A stretch of DNA of 64,000 nt from Phlebopus portentosus (lineage: Eukaryota; Basidiomycota; Agaricomycetes; Boletales; Boletinellaceae), in assembly GCA_037892935.1 (NCBI GenBank), contig JAYXKI010000006.1:1488001-1552000 (forward strand). Reading direction: 5' to 3'. Position numbers and translations under genes: made by a program. The notes under the pieces are model-generated. The model worked only from the letters and a program-made list of their open reading frames with translations. It did not search any database and was not told where the DNA came from. Of this stretch, positions 12,064 through 25,916 are shown one piece after another; within the stretch, counting starts at the first letter, position 1, and the number at the start of each line of letters is the position of its first letter.

Positions 12064-13136
12064 ATGACAGAGCTCACCCAATATATCCGTGATGTACAGG
12101 ATCGCAAAGAGGCAGCACACATCATTTACAAATCCCATGATCGGTGGCCTCTACCGGTAACACAGGGAACGGAATGTACTCAAGAAGGCGATTCAAAACG
12201 AGGTAGGCGGAAAATCGAGAACTTCAACTACAGCGATTGATATGTGGAACGTTTGTTATGATCAATAACCTCCCAGATCTCCGCATATCCGTACTCGACT
12301 CCTCGTTCAATCCTCCGACTCTAGCTCATCTTGCCCTCGCGCGCTCAAAACCTCCTGATTCCACAAGCCCGTCGGAACGCGCGCGTCACATTGACTACGA
12401 TGCGCGTCTCCTCTTGCTCTCCGTTCGCAACGCGGATAAAGGGCCGCCTAAACCGGGAGAACCAACTTACGAACAGCGACTGGAAATGATGACGCTCCTG
12501 GCAAAAGAACTCGAAGACGCACCAGTAGAACATGAGTCGTCTCCGACTCGTCGGAGTGTCGCCGTCGCCATCGTCGACGAACCGACCTTCGTGCGCAAGT
12601 CTGCTGTCTTGCGGCAGTATTTGCGGAACTTGGTCACAAATCTGGACGGACCTCACTCCGACGGCTCAGAATCCGAAGTCAAAGACCCAAAACGAAAGGA
12701 AATCAAACTCTCGTTTATCATGGGATTTGATACCTTGGAACGGTTCCTTGCTCCTCATTACTACAATAATTCTCTCATAGACATGCACGATGCCCTCCGC
12801 AAATTCTTTGCATCGCCGCCGGACGGTGACGGTTCCGAAGTCGTCTGTGCTTGGAGGGGCCAAAAGCAAATTAACCGACTGCATCCGGGACAGCCATTAC
12901 AAGTGGAGAAGCAAGTCACAGAGGACCAGGAAAGGTTACGCGAAACATTATCCATCGCCCAACCGTTCATCTCCGCCGGGAGTGTATCATTTCTACCGCT
13001 GACTGACTATGAAATGTCACTTAGCTCAACCGAAGTGCGAGGGAAGCGGATGGAAGGCATTCAAGAGTGGAGAACAATGATTCCGTCACGAGTTGGCGAT
13101 TACATCGAAAATCAAGGACTCTATATGTGCAAATAA
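12064..13136 (+). CDS. POF1: Nicotinamide-nucleotide adenylyltransferase-like protein (Pof1 family)
   Basis: Exons 12064-12156 and 12234-13136 give about 331 residues. The N-terminal nucleotidyltransferase motif is clear (ISVLDSSFNPPTLAHLALA; the usual form is GxFxPxHxxH). The C-terminal SSTEVRGKR matches the ISSTxxR signature that binds ATP phosphates. Enzymes of this fold transfer AMP from ATP to a mononucleotide. Yeast Pof1 is an NMNAT-like member linked to ER quality control. The first exon (RWPLP before the intron) resembles the short N-terminal lead of fungal homologues, but its splice junction is my choice among alternatives; starting in exon 2 (Met at 12258) is possible. The second histidine of the HxxH motif is present as TLAH. 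NAD synthesis itself is not proven. Confidence 0.75.
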
Positions 13137-13317
13137 GCTGACTCTAGGCAACCCTCAGCATCGAAACATATAACCTGATATTATTAGTCTACGTTCTATT
13201 ATTTTGAGTAATAAACACAAGAATCGTTGTAACAGAAGACAAAATGTACAAATCGCAGTCCCATCCGAAAGAAAATCTAACTAGTATAGTGTCTAAGACC
13301 GCTCATGAACTTAAACA

Positions 13318-16300
13318 TTAAGAGAACACTGCTTGCGCAAAAGCAATCGCAACATTCTCTGAGTGACTAAGGCTCAGATGTACCTTCGAAACTCCCTTGC
13401 TTTGCGCGGCAGAAAGTGCATCACCATGAAGCCTCACAGATGGAACACCAGCTTCATTAGGAAGAATTTCAATATCTTTCATTGCAGCTGCTGCACCCTT
13501 CGACGCAACTCCAAGCGATTTGAAGACCGCTTCCTTTCCAGCCCAACGAGCAGCGAATGATGCCGCAGGAGCAGACTGTGAGCGACAATATGTGATCTCT
13601 GCATCCGTGAAGTTGCGTAAGACAAAAGTAGGATTAGAGGACGGAACTGCGGAAATCAGTTCTGATGAAGCACTGGCGGTGAGCATACGACGACTTCACA
13701 TCATTATTCAACGCTGACTTACCATGGTCAACGCCAACACCCACAGAACCTTCCCCGATGGCAAGGCTTTTTGCAACGGCCTCGACATTCGACGTGTCAA
13801 TCGAAGCTTTTGACACGAGATTCTTCGAGAATGCATAACCGCCGGTCTTCTCATCAAGCGAGGCCCGTGCCATGGAATTAAGGAGCACGGGAACTTCCAG
13901 TTCGCTTGAATAAGGAGGGCCGTCCTTGATCTTGACCAGAGAGTTTGTGGTCATCATGGATGTCATAGCTTTGTAGCACGCCAAGGCACGCTCGCGATTT
14001 CGAATCTTGTATACCTCGTAATGGACGGGTTCGACGGCACCAAACAGGTATCTAGGATGAACGACAAGAACAGTGCCACCAACTTGACCGAATCCGAATG
14101 ACGACTGTGAACCGATCAGAACCATGTTTCAGTGATAGCATACAAAGGATCAACGTACCATTACACCGGAGCGAATTCCATCAGTGTGTATTGTCTTTGA
14201 TGGGAACATGAGGTGCTCGTGTTTACGGAACTCAGAGTCGACGTTACTGTGGACACAGTCAGTCATAACTACTGTGCAGAGAGCAAGGACTGACTTACTC
14301 TGCATTCCGATTACCTGGGACAATGCCGGACGCAACTGTCTGAATGAGACCAGCGAGTTGCCAAGCAGCAGAGCCACCTTTCGAATGGCCACATAAGCTC
14401 TTCTGGGCCACAATTGGGACTGCGTTACCCGGGGTTCGACCGAGGGTCGTGAAGATATCATTCCAAATCTGTGTTTCATTCTTCTCATTGGCCTTGGTAC
14501 TAGTGCCATGGATAGAAAGAACGCCTATATCATCCGGCAAGAGACCGAAGACAGCAAGAGCGCGTCGAAGAGGAGAAATATGAGGATCAGAGCCGGAAAG
14601 CATGCCGTAAACCGCCATTGCGTCTTTCTCCTGGCGAGCAGCATCCTGTTCAATTTGAGCAACGCGCGCTGATACGTATTCCTCATCTACCCGCTCGCCC
14701 TGCGACTTACGGAACTCCACTTCGTCACGGAGAAGATCGTGTTCATTGCTCAGCCACTGAGAAATTTGTTTGCGACGGAATGCGAGTTGCCGTGAGCGAT
14801 AGCCGACATCCAGAATAGGTGCTGAATGCTTGGAAGGGATCTCTCGAGCAATAGAAAGAGCTCCGCGCCCAGGAGCAGGTACTGAACGGCCCGCTTTGTC
14901 AGTCGAAGTCGAACTGAATCCTATCACAGCTCGAATGGGTGCACCCAATTCAAGTGCAGTTTTGGCAGTCATGAGAACGTGAACTCCAGAACCCATCGAT
15001 TCCATGAATCCCGAGCGCGTCGTAGTGGTCGGTCTTGACATCTCTGTAGGTTCTCTGCCCATGGCGAATTCTGTCTCCGCATTGCTTGTGGCCTTCATCT
15101 GAGCAAATTCATATGAACCCTCCTCACTGAGGTCGTCATAACCACCCGCCAGCATGACCTTCGCTTTACCAGAAAGAAGTGTATCGCAGGCAATCTCAAC
15201 CGATTGTAATGCGGTCGCGCATGCACCGACGGGAATTTTGATAGGTCCACTGGATGAAAGAAGAAGTAGATTAATCCAGCCCGCGGTTGTGTTAATGAAT
15301 GTTTCTTGGAGTACGTCGTTCTGTACCTCTGCGCAATCCCGACGGTCCCGGAACATTTTACGAAGAGACTCGACACCGCCCATACCAGCGCCAATGCATG
15401 TGCCGACTTCCGACGGGTGCATGTACTTATATAACTCGTATGGATCCGTGATACCAGACATATTCAGCGCATCTGCAGTGGAAACGAGAGCCCAAAGCGT
15501 GCAGCGATCCACCTGATCTATGATATCCTGGGGAATACCATATCGGCCCGCGTGCCAACCCGTCGGAATCTGGCCACCGACAGTGCGACTGAACACGATT
15601 GACTTCGGAATGTAAACGCGTGCGCCTTTTTTCAGCTTTACGAACCACTGGTCCCCGTCTGCAATCCATATGTCACATCTCTCACCGTGCTCGTGCTTGA
15701 AACGCTTGGCTTCTTCCTCAGATACCTCAAGAGGTTCCAAATCGTGTATTAGCTCGATCTCTTGGTTGAAGTTCTTCCTTTTAGGATCATATCCGCCGAG
15801 AATTTCCGGTTCTAATATCGTATAAGAAAATAGAAGCGGCATGTTGCAAGAGCAAAGTACATACCAATCAATCGAACACCAGCGTGCGCCAGAATTTCTT
15901 TCTCGTATTTTCCGCGAACATCTTTATCGTCGACAGGTTCTGAGGTTTTTGCGTCAACCCAGCCGACATACAGTGAGCCATTTGGAAGCTTTCCGTCGAA
16001 AAGCTTGATGTAGCCCATCATCCAAGCCATCTCGATACATCCCTCAATGGTGAATTGACCCCTCGCTTCCATTTCCCAGCGTGTACGTGAACTACCCCAT
16101 GGCCCGACCTCTCCATAACCTGTCACAACGACAACCTTTTCAAGGTCGATTAGACCGCGCAACTTACAAATGTCACCGAATGCATCCGCCGGTTCGAGCG
16201 TAGGGAAGTCAAACTTGAAGTTAGCACGAGGTGTAATGGTAGCCGTCTGTAAAACACGCTCTGCTTCACCTCCCTTTATGACCAAGAAGTCCGCAGAGTT

Positions 16301-19300
16301 GTCACGAGTGATCGCTCGTCTGAGCTCTGCTTGCTTGTTGATTGATAGGCGAATGTTCGTCGTGATCTCCGCGAGATCAGGTAAACGATCCATTCCTCCG
16401 CTTAGGTCCGCCCAGATTGGCTCAACCTGCGTAATGCTGAACAAGAGGGAATGCATAAGTCCAAGAATGTTGAAGGCCATCTCCTTTGCTGAGAACGTTC
16501 GAATGCCGTACGACTCCAATTGATGCGCGATCGTGTTTGTCGCATCCATGATGCCAGTACCACGAGTCCATCTGGAACAAGTCAGGCTCATTCGTTTGAG
16601 AACGGAATATATACTCACCCAATCACCGCGCCAGCTAAGCAGAGGTATTCTCCCCAGCTTTCCGAATTCCAACGGTTGAAGAGCGTCTCCAGGGAAATCT
16701 TGGATTCTGAGTATAATCCATCGTTACCAAACAGACCATGGTTGGGTGAGAGCGGCAGGATGACTTGAGTTGGTCTAGTGACAAAGTGGTGACTTGCTTT
16801 CTTCGTCTTGACTGCCCCGAGTAACCGGAGGAGGTTAACGAGCATGATACGATGAGCGAGTTCCGATTTATCATCCAATCCATCAATCTCGCGGCCATTT
16901 TCAGGCACAGCAGCGAAAGGCAGGATATAGTCGAGGTCAAGACCCAAAGTTGCGTACACATAGTCGATGAGCGCCTCAACGTCTTGCTTGGAGCCCTGAT
17001 TGAACGGCACAACAGTAAGCGCCGAACCTCTACTTCCGAAGCGCTGATAGATATCCTGATAATATTCGACAGTTGCACGACTGTACCGCGATGTCGTGAT
17101 TACGACTTGTGCGCCGCCCGACAACAGGCCCTTAAGGACTTCGACACCAATTGAACCCTTGCCTACCCCGTCAGGAGAGCATTCTTGTTTTTGAACGTCG
17201 TCCCCGACGTTGCGATCTCGCTGAGGACGTCGAGATAAACGCCAGTAAGATTGCTGCTGTATTCCCATGTTGTTCCGACTCGGCGCTTCAGATTTAGGAG
17301 CGGTATCTTGTCAGCCGGCACGGATGCAATGTTTCGAATCTGGGGACGGAGGAACTGCGAGGAAGAGCGGCGGCTGCGGGGTGTGCGACGGACATCTGGA
17401 ATCTTAGGATCGGAAGGTTTGCGTAACGACTGTACTACTCCGTCATACAATGCCTTAATCTTGTTCTTTTGCTCTTCCCCGATTTCGGACTGTGATTTCA
17501 CAACGTTCCATAGTTTGCGAACGTCATCCTGAATCTTCTGCATATTGAAAGAACCAGGAATGGAGTCCCCACTGGCCATTTCTTGAACGTAGGCCTCCAA
17601 CTTGCGGACGTTCTCGCGGACGACCTCTTTGTAGACTATGTCTCCGCGTTCAGTGACCTCTGTATGAGGCGCGGTCGGGAATGTCACTACATGTTTTTCA
17701 TGAATGCTGAGTAAGACACTTTCGGAACATATAAATAGAAACCACGTACCATCTTTGTATAGAGGCCCTTGATCAACGGCTTGTTTGCAGTTGTCGATGA
17801 GCTGCTGACCGAGTTCCTTCGCGAGTTTATATGTGGATCCTCGCTCAGGATCGACTTTGTCAATATGATACTGCATGTATCGCAGCATAGTCGGGTCTGC
17901 CCTGTTTATGATCTGAATGCACCTTGCAGTGATTTCACGATCAACCTCCGTCAACCGACCAAAGATTATATCATAGAACATGAGCAGTGCATCTTGTCGT
18001 ACCCAGTTCCAAGAAGAATCGAAGTGACGAGCCTTGAGGGGATCGAATGCTGGCTGAATACCATCGAGATACAAATCACCATGTTCTCTGGTGATGGCAT
18101 CAAGACGTGTTTGGAGCTCCTCCGCGTATACCTTCTGTTTGTCGAAAGCGATCTCGCCTGCACGTGAGTCGCGTCCGAGATAACGCATGTAGAGCTCGAT
18201 CTGCTGAGACACGAATTTGTCCTGGTCGGCCCTGAATTTCAAAAACTCCTCGCTATTAATGACAGCACCACCGGAGAAGCCACCACTGCCGGCGCTTGAG
18301 CCACCTTGAGAAAGCGAGATACCGGAGCGAGATGCATAGACCGGAACAATGGAATCAAGCCAAGCTTTGGCATCTGCTTCCGAACCCAGACGTTTCGCTG
18401 GTTCCATGGTCAGTCCGAGTAGCATCACACCGTCCGCGCGTGACGATCCCAAGCCCCACTTCTTGGAAAGGTAGGCTTTGATAGCAGAAAGGTTGAAACC
18501 TCCTGGCATTTTTCCGCCAACAAGTCGCGAAATGAGGCCTGAGGTGTGCTTCCCAAGAGCGCCAGAGTATGATGATTGTAACGCAGAGCCAAGTTCCTCC
18601 AACGGCAATTCCTCTCCTTTCTCGGGCGCGGTCGTAAATTCCAGCTGCAGGTCTCCCAGAATCTCATTCTGAAGCGTGGACTTCCCGCCGACAAGGTCCT
18701 TGATGGTCTTTGATAAAGGAACCTCGTCGATACCCTTCTTTAACTTTTGAGCGATGATGACACGAAGCGTGTCGACGGCTTTCAGAGGTTCATCGGCGAT
18801 GGCGACAGCTGGGCCAGCGACAGAAGGAGGAACGGAAGCGGAAATAGGTACGGCTGGAGATGCAGGAACTGGCGTGACTGGCGCTTCGGAAGATTCGGCA
18901 TCCACTTCTACAGCTTCATCTTCGAATTCATAGTAAACCTCCTTCGTGTTCTTAGAGTGGCATAGTATCTCTCGGTGATAACTGATCGAATCATCTTGAG
19001 TTTCGTACTTCGCTTTGAGTGTGCGAACGGCCATGCCTGTGAGCGTTGGGCTGGGGCCGATCTCAATGAAACGCTCGAAGTTAAAGTGCGTAAAGAAAAT
19101 GTCTTGTGTCTCAATCCATCGCACAGGAGAAGCGAACTGATACGCAAGAAGCTCGACCAGAATGATGTAGGCCAACCGCTGTCGATGCTCGCCGTCGCCC
19201 CAACTTTCGGTATCCCAGCTCTTGAGCACTCTATCCAAGCGTGGTGACGACGTCTGGTCATAGATCATCTGGGTGTATGCGTGCGATACTTCAAATGGCT

Positions 19301-22300
19301 TCGCCACCAAGTTCGGGACGTACTTGCCAATAAGCATGTCCGGATTGATTTGCTCAACCCTGATCTTCTTAGACAGATCTGCCCATAACATAAGTAACAT
19401 ATGTATACTTTTATATAGATAGACTCACAGGCGCGGAAAGGCATGACTCCAGCCCAGAGGTAGCGTGAATGGAAAGGAACATCAATACCAGGCAGGGGGA
19501 TAGTGGCAAAGCCCCTCTCAAGCTTTATATGTCCTTGTGCCGCTTTCTGCTCCTGAGCCTTCTGGGAGCAGGATTCAATAATCTCGCTGAGCATTTCCTT
19601 TACTTGATCGACAGTGAATTTTTCAGTGAGCTTCATCGTGAATAGAACGTTAATAACGGTTTATATCAGAGCATATGCAATCTCACCTTCGCGATATCCA
19701 CCTTCTCGACTTTCAAATAATTCAAGACATTCGTGAGCGTCTGGAGGGCCACCAATTCTCCAGCACAAACGTATTGTTGGCCCTATTCAGGCATTGTGAG
19801 AGAGTGCACTGCGCGACGCAACTTCAAAACATACCTCGACATTGTAATTCACAATCTCCAGAAGAAGCTGCGTCTGATGTGCAATAGAATCCACGATCTC
19901 GCGAAGAGCCGCATCATTGAACGTTTTAGAGATGCGGCTCGGATTGACCGCGCACATTGCATAGTTCGAGCGGTTCTGATCATCCCGCTCAACGGCACGC
20001 TGCATGGTTATACCACGATAGAATACCACATCGACGAGCGCTGAGATGGGAAGTACATCGGCAATAGAAGCGAGGGCTGAATACTCTCCCAGAGAGTGAC
20101 CAGCGAAACCGCTATCCGGTTGTACCAGACCCTTCGCCCGCATATCCTCGAATGCTGCCTTTTCCGTAACCACCAGAGCGATCTGTGCGAACTGAGTTGC
20201 AAATAATAGGCCGGCTGGATGACTGAACGTATATTGTGGTGTACGGTTATTGATATCTGCGAAGAGAGGAAGAGTCTTGATCTGTCCATCTTTGTCCATG
20301 GTGTCGTAGGACATGTCCATGTACCGCTGGCGGATCTCCTGGCCCTTCATACCGCCGAAATGGATAGTCTTTTCTTTAGGATTATTTTTGACGATGTCAA
20401 CGATAGAGAATCCATAGACGGCGAGCAAATGCTTGTCGGCACCGTCCCAGACAGCGCGAGCCGCTGGCGAGTCGTTGTAAAGTTCCATACCCATACCAGG
20501 CTCTTGCGATCCTTGGCCTGTAAAGACGTACGCTGTTACGGGCTGCGCGACCTCGGCAGTACCTTCCAGGACTTTGTCACCAGACACTTTTGAAGTAGAC
20601 ACCTTCACGATCATATTGCCATTTTTCATGCCTACATGCTTGATGTCTGTCTTCAAGTCATCACCGGGTAAGACCATACCAACAAAGGAAACATCATAGC
20701 TGCGTGATGTTAAATGAGCCATGCGAGCAATTGCAGAGAAGCATAGGACTTACGCAAGAACTCGTTCTGGATGACCTTTTGCAACCACGGTCTCGACATA
20801 TTTGCGCGTTGCTGCGCTGGACCAAAGCCCATGAGTGATTGTACCAGGAAGCGACGCGAAATCCGAGAAGTAGGGATTGACATGAATTGGGTTAAAGTCG
20901 CCCGAGACGTCGGAGTAGGGTTCATTCGTAAGCGGTGCATTGAAGATAGTTGGCACGCTAGGCTTCGTCAAACTGTAACCCTCGTTCGCGAGAGGCGCAG
21001 TAACATTCTGTTCGGTTCCATGACGTTTCAAATAAGCAACAACGGGATTACCCTGACAGTTGTCTGATGAGAAGTCGACGGCCGCAACTTTGATAAGGTT
21101 CTTAAGGGGATCGCGGACGAAGATGTCTCCAGAAACGGACACTGATGAATAGTGAGTCTTGTCCTTGTACGAAACCTCGGACTTAAGACGGAAAATCAGA
21201 GTTGTTCCAGCCTGGAGTGGTTTTGTATGATCTATCCAATCAAACCACTCTTTAGACTGCAAAACACCGACAGCGGCATCAGAATCCAAGCTGACAACAT
21301 AATCCGGCTCGTCGATGATCTCGAAAGTGTTTACGAAATCACTGAAGCGGCCACGATAGAGGAAAGAAGAAACAACTTCGATTACAGGTTTGTCTCCCCT
21401 GAAAACATGCCCTTTCACCTTGACCACCTTGCCGCTATCGTTGTTGATGACGGCAATTACTTTCGCATCCGCATGGCAAATATCACCAGCTTTAAGCGGT
21501 TCGTTCCCGGGTAGAATACGGAATGCGTTGGACAAATGAACAAGTCTTAAAAGGTCGCCGTCGATTGACTCCGGGAAGACTGCCTTCATAATGGCCTATG
21601 ACAGGTACGTCATTCTAAATTCTAAGCTATCACAGACATAATTTGACTTACCTGCCATCCGGTTACAATGGCGAAGTCCATTGGTGCTTGCACGCTTTCA
21701 TTACGCGAAACCTTGAAAGCTTCTCCATTGTTTCCTACCACAGAGCAGAAAATTTCAACGTGCTCAGACGCAATGGTAACCTCTGGACCCTTGAAAGTCT
21801 CGCGGACATCAAGGCTTGGAAGGCTACTATCATCCCCGAACCATAACTTCCAATAGAACTCTTTTATACGTCGATTGCGACCTTCCGCGATTTCGTGAAT
21901 TGGCGCGAAGCCCATATCAGGACGATAGTAGAAGACGAAAGTCAGCGGTACTGAAACACCACGACGATCTTCGAACATCATGACCGTGATCTTCCTGGTA
22001 TCGGCATCATACGTAACATCCACAGCTTTAAACTCGGGCGCGTGGGATCCGAACGAGCGTGCCGAACCGTAGAGTGCCATGGAAGAAGGTACACCATCTG
22101 AAAGCTGAACGACGGCCTTCTGACCAGAGCGTGGTAAGAAGATTCGACGGAGAGGATTATCGACATATAAAGTACCCCGCACAATAAACGGAGTAGTAAG
22201 AATCGCACGACACCATGACGGCACATCCCCAGAGAGTAATTCGATCCATGAGTCTGTCGATGGAACACTCGTACCAATGGTGTATACTATGGTCTTGCCG

Positions 22301-25300
22301 CTGATGTCAACATCCACACCGCGTGCTACGACCTTCTGTGCTGGGACTTTACTCAGATAGTCTGCAACGCGTACTTTGCTTTCATCGCCACTGTAGTATC
22401 GCTCAAGCAGTCGATTTAAAAGCTCCGAGACTATATTACCTAGGAGGTCGGCGATGGGCTCGTCTTTCATCTTGGAGTGTCTCACCGCAACAGGGCCCTG
22501 CAAGATACAGACACGCTGCGGATCTTGATCCGGAACGGCCTCGATATCTTCTGCCGCCCATAACGAATCCTAAAATCCATATTAGGAGCGTGAACATACG
22601 ATGTGCATGATAACTCGCCTTTTTGAACCAGAACTCAAAGTTAGCATCAAGGACCGGGATGAAAGGAGCAGGCTTCTGGGTCGGACGCAGCGTAATAGCC
22701 AAGAAGTACGCCTTATCTTCAGCCGCAAGCAGTTGCTGAGTAGCTCCTTCATAAGTCTTAAAGAACGCCTCAATGAACTTCACTGGATCATCGAGCGACG
22801 AGTAGGATTGAAGCAAAGATGGTTTGTTCACACCAGCGAAGCGCTCCTCAATCCTACGCAACCAGTCGCCCGTGAAGTTGCGTAGAGATATGTCGATCCA
22901 ACGATCTTCGTGTGCGACATACATCAAGTGCACCATTCTCAATACAGTCTCTTCGTATGTCATATCACCCAGGTCCGCGACAACACGTCCATCCTTCTTC
23001 CATCCGAACCACGGTTTGGCAAAGTCACAGTTGAGTTTCTCGATGACTTCAGCACGGTGTTGTGCGAGCCATTCAACACGCTTCTCTTTTGGGAGCTTGA
23101 ATACGGTATCATCGAACTCCTTCCATAACTTAACAGCGCGAGTCGCCACCTTATGAATTGGTTCACCAAGTTCTGAGCGTACTGTGAGAATCCCCCCAGT
23201 CTCTTTGGTGTACGTTCCTTCCCACTGGCTATCCGGTACTCCAGCTGCTTTGATAATGAGATCTTTCACACTCGACGACGTGTGGGCTTCTTTCGCAACC
23301 ATAACGCGCGACCCGAACAAAAAGCCATCGAACGGCATCTTCTGCGCACCGAAAAAGTCCGCGGACCAGTCTCCCGTGAGGTAAGGCCAGACATCATCAG
23401 CGCCACCGAAGCCAGAACCGCCGACGAGACAGATGTTCTCCTGTTGTCGAATCGAAGCATAGGTGACGAGGATGGGATGATGGAAATCTTCAAATGAATG
23501 GTGACCACCCGCTCGTCCACCTGTCCATTGCATGATAATCGGGAAGTCAGGGTTCGCCGCCGCGATATTGACTACCTGACGAATACCCTCAACCGAACCG
23601 GGTTTAAAGAAACATGTTTGATACCCGCAGTTCTGAGGCCATTAATGATTTCTGCGGCCTTCTCGGTCGTCGGAATACCGGCAGCAACACAAAGACCCTC
23701 CACAGGTAAACCCTCTCGGCGCATCTCCAACCAAAGGGGGAACTGGAAGTTGAACTGCATTGGGTTAATGTACAGGCAGTTCAATGTGAGGCCGACACCC
23801 TCAGGTATCTGTGCTTGTATCTCTGCGACTTTAGCACGTAGTCCACCAGCATTAAAGTGGCCACCGCCGGCTAATTCAACATGATATCCCGCGCGGAGAA
23901 TAGCGCTCACAAATCCAGCCTTGACCGTGGACGGTGTCATCCCAGGAACCATGATAGGAGGCTTGCCTAATAGGCGCGAAAATGGAGTATCAATCTGTAA
24001 CTTGCCATCGCTAAGAGACATATGAGACAAAACCATATTTCACAAACAAAAGCGTAAAACAAACCTTGTTCTAACGAGCCTGGGCGCATACTTCTTTGCC
24101 CAGCATTGCTCATATCTGACATTCTCCGAGTCGTACAGTTCCGAGCTACCTTTACCCTTTTCGCCAACGACTACAACACGAACGCCGCGACCCTCAAGGT
24201 TACGGGCGGTGAGCGGACCAATACCACTTAGACCACCGGGTCCAAAGTCAATGGCGTGAGTAGTAACATCCGGGAAGCTCGTTGCCAGTGTCCAACGTAT
24301 AGGCTTTGTGAATATTTGGTCACAGAGAGAACGTGTAACGGACGTCGTTAATTCACGAAGATCGGAGCCTACAATTATCATATCAGTGGGTACATTCTGG
24401 AAAGCTGAGCATGTCCTTACCATCCTCTGTGTTATAAACGGGGATGGAAATGTCTGCGGGAGTCCACAGTTCCTCATTCAAATCTTCCAGCACTCTATCG
24501 GTCACGTCATTGAGGTAAGCGCTGTGATACGGAACACCGACAGCTAGGAAACGCGCCGAAAAGACGGGTTTACGTTGTGAGAACGGTATCTTGCTCTGGT
24601 CCAGGCCCGGTGGAGCACGAACTTTCCGCAAACTAGCGACAAGGCCGTACAATGATTTTGGAGGACCGGTCACCACAAAAGTTCTCGGACCATTGTAAAG
24701 AGAAACGTAAAGCTTCGAGTTTTCAGGGAGGTACTTGTTAGTCATGGCAATATGCGGCTCGAGGTCTTTAAGAGCAAGGCCCGAAACGCTTAACATAGGA
24801 GAAGGATTGCCTTCGCCTCCTTCGATAACATCGCTCACAATGCCAGGCTCGACTGAGAGCACAGGGAACGTTTCCTGGCCACGGAGGCCGCAGAAGAAAA
24901 GCCAGCGTACTGCCTTCCCGGCATTCTCAAAGAAAGACTGCTGGCTGTCCGAAGCGGCAATGCAGACAGCGGAGACAATACCTTGAGAGTGCCCTGTTGC
25001 ACCTCGCAGACGCGCTCGGAGCTCTCCCGGAGTAGAATTCGTTACTCGACATGCAACAAAATACTGAGCCAGCTGCGTGAGGCCGATGAGTGGAAATGAG
25101 ACCGGTACGGATGCAAGATAATCGATAGGCGGCCGAGGAAGCGCGCCGGAAAGCCAAGAAACTACTTCCAAGCCATACGCGTAATAACGGGAAGCGGAGG
25201 CCGCGGCAAGCGGCTGGAGGACATTAATAGTGAGCATCGTAATAAACGGCGCGACATAAGGTTGGTAGATATCGTAAAGGGTTTGAAGTTCGTCGAAGTA

Positions 25301-25916
25301 AACTTCATTCGTACCCTGGCCGCCAAACAGGGCATACGCGGAGGCGTCACCTTCTTCGACCGCAGAAAGAAGTGCTGAAGGGGGGCAACGGGGGATACCC
25401 GAGACGTTCCTCTCTTCGAGCGCAACAAGCGCACGGTAATAGGATGAAAGTACGGTCTTTCGAGTGTCTATGTCGAAAGTCGTTGCGAGAGAATGTACAT
25501 CCTTCGTTGTAAGATACGCGTTGGTAAAGGCTTGGGCCGCGGAAAGGAGTACTTCGGCACGCGATTCGGAGAACCTCTCTTCGGTATTGAGGCTGTCTAC
25601 AATAAACGCAAGGAAACGAGCAAAAAGCTCAATGGTCGCTTCTGACGCATTCTCAAGATCACTGGTCGTCTCTACGGCATCTACATCTTTCTGAGAGTGT
25701 AGAAATTCGTCACGTAAAACTTCTGCTGCCACCCAGACGTCCCCAGACGCATCGACAGGAACGGAAAACTGACAAGAAAACAAAGTGCGCGAGTCAACGT
25801 GTGCAAGAACGTCAGACTGGAAGAGAAAAACTCACTCTGTTTTTTCCGAGCTGGATAATGAGAGGGCGTTGTAGGTCATAAGATTTTGGGTCTGCATGAC
25901 CGTTCGGAGCAGCCAT
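13318..25916 (-). CDS. FAS: Fused type I fatty acid synthase (beta plus alpha in one polypeptide)
   Basis: Sixteen exons: 25916-25836, 25768-24421, 24368-24065, 24010-22619, 22569-21652, 21595-20754, 20699-19835, 19782-19687, 19630-19429, 19378-17750, 17686-16619, 16571-15865, 15811-14299, 14246-14159, 14104-13723 and 13661-13318. Adding one missing base at each of two frameshifts (about 23606-23608 and 17166-17169), all phases close and give about 3,926 residues, the expected size of a basidiomycete fused FAS. Domains in order: acetyltransferase (GHSQG, near residue 285), enoyl reductase, hot-dog dehydratase ([10 protein letters not shown]), malonyl/palmitoyl transferase (GHSLGEY, near 1830), a single ACP ([11 protein letters not shown], near 2240), ketoreductase (GxGxGSIG, near 2730), ketosynthase (active Cys in GACATALQS, near 3350) and phosphopantetheine transferase (GVDHE). 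It makes long-chain acyl-CoA from acetyl- and malonyl-CoA in the cytosol. Intron 4 is GC-AG. Confidence 0.95.

Noticed and set aside
13318..25916. A secondary-metabolite or polyketide gene cluster around FAS
   Set aside because: Neighbours are housekeeping or unrelated genes, and the domain order is primary FAS, not a polyketide synthase.
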